A DNA stretch of 47,160 bases. Source: a virus. The position numbers were made by a program, and so were the translations under genes. The stretch is taken from the IMG/VR virus record IMGVR_UViG_3300020411_001166, positions 1 through 47,160 of that record; one strand, written 5' to 3'. The notes under the pieces were generated by a model. It worked only from the letters and a program-made list of their open reading frames with translations, was not told the DNA's origin and did no database searches. Shown one piece after another: positions 43,993 to 47,160 of this stretch (positions within the stretch are counted from its first letter, which is position 1; each line of letters starts with the position of its first letter).

Positions 43993-44343
43993 TCACCCCA
44001 TTTTTTCATAGCGGTCTTTTTCGTAAGACCTTGAATATTCTCTATAATTATTTTTATTTAAAAATGCTCTAATAATTCTATCAAATTTAACATCTCCTTT
44101 TTTATCAAAATTTTTCAGATATCTTCTTGTGCTTCTTTCTGGTAAATCTTTTCCTTTATGTTTAACCATTCTTTGATAAAGGTCATCCTTTACTTCTTCT
44201 TTAATTTCTTGAATATTATAATCATCTCCTATTTTTATAGTATTATGCCATTCTTCTAAAGATTCTCTTAATATTGGGCCAACCTGTAAAGTAGTCCATC
44301 TATTTGGATTTCTTTTCTTTTGAACACTATCAAACCAAGTCAT
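43993..44343 (-). CDS. Tagged basic protein, 116 aa
   Basis: Begins MTWFDSVQKKRNPNRWTTLQ. Helical and basic, ending RSYEKDRYEKMG. No cysteines, no recognised family. Overlaps the previous gene by four bases. Probably one of the packaged small cargo proteins. Confidence 0.55.
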   Translation of the reverse strand: MTWFDSVQKKRNPNRWTTLQVGPILRESLEEWHNTIKIGDDYNIQEIKEEVKDDLYQRMVKHKGKDLPERSTRRYLKNFDKKGDVKFDRIIRAFLNKNNYREYSRSYEKDRYEKMG

Positions 44344-45101
44344 TGTTCAGCCTCCTTTTCTGCTTCAGGTGTAGGATATGTAGGTAAATTAAGATTTCTC
44401 AGTAGTCTATGTTGCATTTTACTATGCCAACGAGATAATTCAAGGTTTGATTTTAGATTTCTTTGTCGCATCCTATTATGATATTTTTCTTTTTCTTCAT
44501 TTGTAAAATTAACATACTCGCTAACATCTGGATGAAGGTATTTATCATAAAATTTCACTTTGCTTAATTCATCTCCTTCAAATGGTGGAGTATAATTTGA
44601 GTAACTTCTCATTCTACTATATGTTGTACTAGCCCATTTAACTTTTGGATGTTCATTTCCATATTCTTCCCTTAAATGATTAGCCAACCTTTTCCAATAT
44701 CGTTTTTTGTCTTCTCTTGTATAATTATCATACATTTCTTTAGTAGTATGGGGTATTTTCTCAACTGCATCATATTGTGGTTTAATCATGTGTCTATTTT
44801 GTTCTTCTTCTAAAGAAAAATAATTTTCTTTATTTCTTTTGTGTTGTAGTCTTTGTTCTTGTCTAGAATGAAATCTTTGTAATTCTCTAAGCCCTCTAAT
44901 TTGGTCATCTGTTGCAGGTGGGGCTTGACCTGCTTTTCTTGGTGTAACTGCTTGTTTAATTTGTCTAGAATAAAAAGTATGCCTTTGGGCATGATAACGC
45001 CGTTTATTTTTATCATCCATTCTATAGTATTCAGACCTCGTTAAATCTTTCCACTTACCACCAAAAGGATTTGGCATTTTTAGAACATTAAACCAATCCA
45101 T
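44340..45101 (-). CDS. Tagged basic protein with three internal repeats, 253 aa
   Basis: Begins MDWFNVLKMPNP. Three similar units start near residues 18, 118 and 198: LTRSEYYRMDDKNKRRYHAQ, TTKEMYDNYTREDKKRYWKR and NFTNEEKEKYHNRMRQR, with a following helix (RELQRFHSRQEQRL and ELSRWHSKMQHRLL). The first and third units are most alike. Rich in Arg, His, Tyr and Lys. The layout suggests a repeated small DNA-binding helical module, perhaps condensing packaged DNA; that is inference. Confidence 0.6.
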   Translation of the reverse strand: MDWFNVLKMPNPFGGKWKDLTRSEYYRMDDKNKRRYHAQRHTFYSRQIKQAVTPRKAGQAPPATDDQIRGLRELQRFHSRQEQRLQHKRNKENYFSLEEEQNRHMIKPQYDAVEKIPHTTKEMYDNYTREDKKRYWKRLANHLREEYGNEHPKVKWASTTYSRMRSYSNYTPPFEGDELSKVKFYDKYLHPDVSEYVNFTNEEKEKYHNRMRQRNLKSNLELSRWHSKMQHRLLRNLNLPTYPTPEAEKEAEQ

Positions 45102-45413
45102 TTATCCACCTCTTTTTAATTTTTCTTCCAAAGCGATTATTTGCTTTTGATATTCTAATGCTAACTCTTTCATTTTAGTTAATCTTTTATCGTTTTCTTC
45201 TGAACCCATCGGGCCAGCAAATTCTTCAAAATCTTGAATAGCCTGTAAATTGTTTTCTTCAATAATTACTTTCTTTACTATTCGGTTAAGTTCTTTAGAT
45301 AATTGATTAAGTTTGCTTAATGTATCTTTAAATTTAGACATTTCTTCAGGAGCATATTCTTCCGCTAACTCTCTTTCTAAGTTAGACACTTTAATTATAT
45401 CCTCCCAACTCAT
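45102..45413 (-). CDS. Tagged coiled-coil protein, 103 aa
   Basis: Begins MSWEDIIKVSN with AGGTGAGGAAGA upstream. The rest is acidic coiled coil (SKFKDTLSKLNQLSKELNRI, then ELALEYQKQIIALEEKL). No motif. Head-packaged structural helper by inference. Confidence 0.55.
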   Translation of the reverse strand: MSWEDIIKVSNLERELAEEYAPEEMSKFKDTLSKLNQLSKELNRIVKKVIIEENNLQAIQDFEEFAGPMGSEENDKRLTKMKELALEYQKQIIALEEKLKRGG

Positions 45414-45583
45414 TCTTCCTCACCTAATTTAGTTTGTCTAGTTCCTTTAGTATTATCTGCTGGTTTTGTTTTTGCTTGATTTTCTTTAAACCATTTATCA
45501 GCAGTAATTTTACTCTCGGTAGCACCTTCGGTTAATTCTTTTGGTAACTTTTTTTGGCCCTTAATTGTATTAAACCAATTCAT
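45410..45583 (-). CDS. Tagged small protein, 57 aa
   Basis: ATG at 45583 (GAGGGATTAAG upstream) gives MNWFNTIKGQKKLPKEL; a longer frame from 45619 would overlap the neighbour and hide the tag. Hydrophilic, Lys/Thr-rich, probably disordered. Function unknown. Confidence 0.55.
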   Translation of the reverse strand: MNWFNTIKGQKKLPKELTEGATESKITADKWFKENQAKTKPADNTKGTRQTKLGEEE

Positions 45584-45584
45584 C

Positions 45585-45824
45585 TTAATCCCTCTTTGTG
45601 ATGTGATAATGGTCGCCACATCTATACACTCTTAAAGTTCTATTTCCTGTTTTTTCCATAATTTCTCTTGCTCTTCTAAGTGCATGACCATGATTCTGAT
45701 ATTTCTTTTTGTTGGGAGTTGGACAGATTTTTAATGCTTCCCTTCTTTTTTTACTTTTATTGTGCTTTCTACTTACATTGCCTTTTTTATATCGTTTACC
45801 TTTAACTATACCAAACCAATTCAT
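45585..45824 (-). CDS. Tagged zinc-ribbon-like basic protein, 79 aa
   Basis: Begins MNWFGIVKGKRYKKG. Later CPTPNKKKYQNHGHALRRAR and LRVYRCGDHYHITKR follow the layout of small phage proteins with a split Cys/His zinc site, where the second half usually reads CxxCxxYHLT. Here only one Cys precedes His, so the site may be modified. Strongly basic. Confidence 0.55.
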   Translation of the reverse strand: MNWFGIVKGKRYKKGNVSRKHNKSKKRREALKICPTPNKKKYQNHGHALRRAREIMEKTGNRTLRVYRCGDHYHITKRD

Positions 45825-46036
45825 TGTAAATCCTCTTGTTTGTTTCTCATATTTTCTAATTCTTTAATGGCCTCTCCCATATCAATAATAGAGGTTGCTA
45901 AATTTTGCATTTCTATTGACTTTTCAGATTCAAATTCTTTATATGTTTGTTGAGCCATAAGATTAATTGTTTTCATTTCTTTTATGAAATCATCAATTTC
46001 TTTAAAATCATTTTTAATAATATGTTCCCAATTCAT
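45821..46036 (-). CDS. Tagged helical protein, 71 aa
   Basis: Begins MNWEHIIKNDFKE, followed by a single long acidic helix (DDFIKEMKTINLMAQQTYKE). Overlaps both neighbours by four bases. No family recognised. Confidence 0.55.
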   Translation of the reverse strand: MNWEHIIKNDFKEIDDFIKEMKTINLMAQQTYKEFESEKSIEMQNLATSIIDMGEAIKELENMRNKQEDLQ

Positions 46037-46419
46037 TCTTCAAATTCCACCTGCATATCAACTAAATATTTTCTTGGTATTCCGCCTTCTCTAACATAAG
46101 AAGGAACTCCTAACATTCCATCATCATGTTCAATTGCAGGTGGTAGTGTTGTTCCCATAACTCCAACAACCCCGCAATCTTTTAACTTTGTTTTAGTTTG
46201 TTTTGCTCTTCTTTGAATAAACTCAATAACAGCATTTAAATCTTTAGCAGTATATGTTATTTTATCTGCTTCTCTTAATTTAACAGGAACATATCTTTTA
46301 CTTCTTGACTGTGGCGAACTACCATTAATACCAAACTTTAGAACTCTATTTAAATCTAAAGTTCCATGATATTCAGTAACAGGGCCAAGACTTTCTTTTA
46401 ATATGTCCTTCCAACTCAT
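46033..46419 (-). CDS. Tagged ADP-ribosyltransferase-like protein
   Basis: 128 aa from ATG 46419, placing the tag MSWKDILKESLG at the start (an ATG nine bases earlier is possible). After the tag comes EYHGTLDLNRVLKFGI (16-31), like the YHGT start of ART-fold enzymes, then ITYTAKDLNAVIEF (54-67), like their second-strand-plus-helix element, and a GVPSYVREGGIPRKYLVDM end, like their C-terminal strand. A catalytic Glu is not certain (Glu97, or the C-terminal VEFEE). T4 Alt is a head-packaged ADP-ribosyltransferase with an N-terminal targeting peptide, a close parallel. A Tpt1-like or inactive relative is the alternative. Confidence 0.6.
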   Translation of the reverse strand: MSWKDILKESLGPVTEYHGTLDLNRVLKFGINGSSPQSRSKRYVPVKLREADKITYTAKDLNAVIEFIQRRAKQTKTKLKDCGVVGVMGTTLPPAIEHDDGMLGVPSYVREGGIPRKYLVDMQVEFEE

Positions 46420-46420
46420 A

Positions 46421-46618
46421 TTACTCATCTCTTAAAGAATCCTCATAATCGTTTAATCCTGTTCTATATGCTACAGGGTCTAATTCCCTAATTATTCTAG
46501 ATGGAGAAAAGGTAAGATTACCTAATTTAACTTCTCCATAAATTTCATCTAACAGTTCATCATATTGTTCTTTTAAGTCGTCATCCGACATTTCTTTTAT
46601 TACTTTTTTCCAACTCAT
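46421..46618 (-). CDS. Tagged acidic protein, 65 aa
   Basis: ATG 46618 lies eight bases after AGGTGG and gives MSWKKVIKEMSDDD; an ATG twelve bases earlier is too close to that site. The C-terminal part has FSPSRIIRELDPVAYRTGLN, a segment I have seen in uncharacterised phage proteins but cannot name. Confidence 0.55.
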   Translation of the reverse strand: MSWKKVIKEMSDDDLKEQYDELLDEIYGEVKLGNLTFSPSRIIRELDPVAYRTGLNDYEDSLRDE

Positions 46619-46836
46619 TTCATATTCCACCTAGTCATTTTATATATTTTCTTTAGAAGTCGTACTACTTCAGTATCATCAATATGCTCCACATCTGGTT
46701 CTAAGCCTTCTTCAATATCCTCAAGAGCGAATTTTGTTTTATAAAAATTGTTCTTATACTCTTCCATTAATAATTCAATTTCTCCGGCTCTCTTTTGCCT
46801 ATCTATTTCTTTTTTTACTTCATTTTCCCAACTCAT
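46615..46836 (-). CDS. Tagged acidic helical protein, 73 aa
   Basis: Begins MSWENEVKKEIDRQK after a textbook AGGTGATTAA site. Helical and charged throughout, with an acidic middle (LEDIEEGLEPDVEHIDD). Overlaps the next gene by four bases. No family recognised. Confidence 0.55.
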   Translation of the reverse strand: MSWENEVKKEIDRQKRAGEIELLMEEYKNNFYKTKFALEDIEEGLEPDVEHIDDTEVVRLLKKIYKMTRWNMK

Positions 46837-46840
46837 TTAA

Positions 46841-47098
46841 TCACCTCATTGATTTACTACCGCGACACTTCCATTTCTTTCTACTTAATCTATTTGGGCT
46901 ATTTGGGTCTTTTCTCCAATTGCCTTTAATTTTATTTGACCTTGCACAATAAGCATCTCCTTTTTTACTTCCGGGTCTTATTCTATCTTTACCGTCTTTT
47001 GCTTTACCAGCCTGTCCAAAAGAAACAGTCCTATTACCAACCTTTTTAGAAAACCTTTTTCCTTTAGCGGGTTTCTTTAATATATCTTCCCAACTCAT
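46841..47098 (-). CDS. Tagged DUF6321-type basic protein, 85 aa
   Basis: ATG 47098 gives MSWEDILKKPAKGKRFSKK; an ATG nine bases earlier has GGAAG too near. The C-terminal part KKGDAYCARSNKIKG with NSPNRLSRKKWKCRGSKSM is a signature I recall from small basic proteins of marine T4-like phages (DUF6321, from memory). Two Cys and many Lys/Arg suggest DNA or metal binding. Tagged, so likely packaged. Confidence 0.65.
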   Translation of the reverse strand: MSWEDILKKPAKGKRFSKKVGNRTVSFGQAGKAKDGKDRIRPGSKKGDAYCARSNKIKGNWRKDPNSPNRLSRKKWKCRGSKSMR

Positions 47099-47099
47099 T

Positions 47100-47160
47100 T
47101 TAATCATACTTCCTTCTTAACATCGGGTTTCTAAACAAAGTAACAACCTTCCATTTATTT
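47100..47160 (-). CDS. 3' end of an upstream gene (partial)
   Basis: The frame open from the window edge reads NKWKVVTLFRNPMLRRKYD and stops at TAA 47102-47100, two bases short of the next start. Only 19 residues are visible; spacing matches other junctions here. Identity unknown. Confidence 0.4.
   Translation of the reverse strand, partial: NKWKVVTLFRNPMLRRKYD

Noticed and set aside
44810-45016. Minus-strand frame inside the repeat protein gene
   Set aside because: Fully contained in another frame of the 253-aa gene, which has the tag, a good start and coherent repeats.
1-47160. CRISPR arrays, tRNA or rRNA genes, insertion sequences, integrase or attachment sites
   Set aside because: I saw no regular spaced repeats, cloverleaf-like segments, transposase motifs or integrase motifs; gaps are too short to hold most of these. 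A tRNA scan was not possible.

Overview
This AT-rich window looks like the packaging and morphogenesis half of a head-tailed double-stranded DNA virus genome (class Caudoviricetes). Every gene I can support lies on the minus strand, tightly packed with ATGA, TTGA or TAATG junctions, so transcription runs from high to low coordinates. Most start codons follow an AGGTGAT- or GGTGAA-type ribosome binding site, often in the form GGTGATTAAATG. That pattern, the archaeal-type ATP-dependent DNA ligase, the absence of any visible endolysin or holin, and the marine-phage-like small proteins suggest a marine euryarchaeal host, for example viruses of the Marine Group II / magrovirus kind. A marine bacterial host is not excluded. 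No ribosomal, metabolic or cellular gene is present. The window starts inside a giant tail gene and ends just inside another gene.

Layout in transcription order. (1) 47.1-43.5 kb: about a dozen small genes whose products nearly all begin with one short tag, M-[STND]-W-x-x-[IVL]-[IVL]-K. They include an ADP-ribosyltransferase-like protein and several short basic or zinc-binding proteins. (2) 43.5-33.5 kb: a 398-aa protein, a probable small terminase with two zinc fingers, two large helical proteins (651 and 792 aa), three tandem paralogues and several unknowns; many of these also carry the tag. (3) 33.5-28 kb: a GNAT-like protein, large terminase, a LAGLIDADG endonuclease-like protein and a zinc-finger portal. 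(4) 28-22 kb: tagged helical proteins, a DUF1540-like protein and an 837-aa protein with a complete ATP-dependent DNA ligase core. (5) 22-19 kb: prohead protease with a nested scaffold, HK97-fold major capsid protein and a probable decoration protein. (6) 18.6-16.2 kb: small virion-type proteins, two membrane proteins, a Ras/Arf-like small GTPase and a zinc protein. (7) 15.5-10.4 kb: head completion, connector and terminator proteins and the tail tube. (8) 10.2-1 kb: tail assembly chaperones linked by a GGGAAAT -1 frameshift site, tape measure, baseplate-type proteins, a lectin-like protein and a giant hub/fibre-like protein. One tube gene and no sheath suggest a siphovirus with a tail of roughly 75 nm.

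The most striking feature is the shared terminal tag. Twenty proteins carry it at the N-terminus. Related tryptophan-centred helices end at least four others, including the scaffold/protease polyprotein. The closest established parallel is the T4 capsid-targeting sequence, which sends internal proteins, including the ADP-ribosyltransferase Alt, into the prohead for later ejection into the host. I infer a large head-packaged cargo set here, containing an ADP-ribosyltransferase-like protein, DNA-binding-type basic proteins and large coiled-coil proteins. A second notable element is the small GTPase beside two membrane proteins in the structural block.
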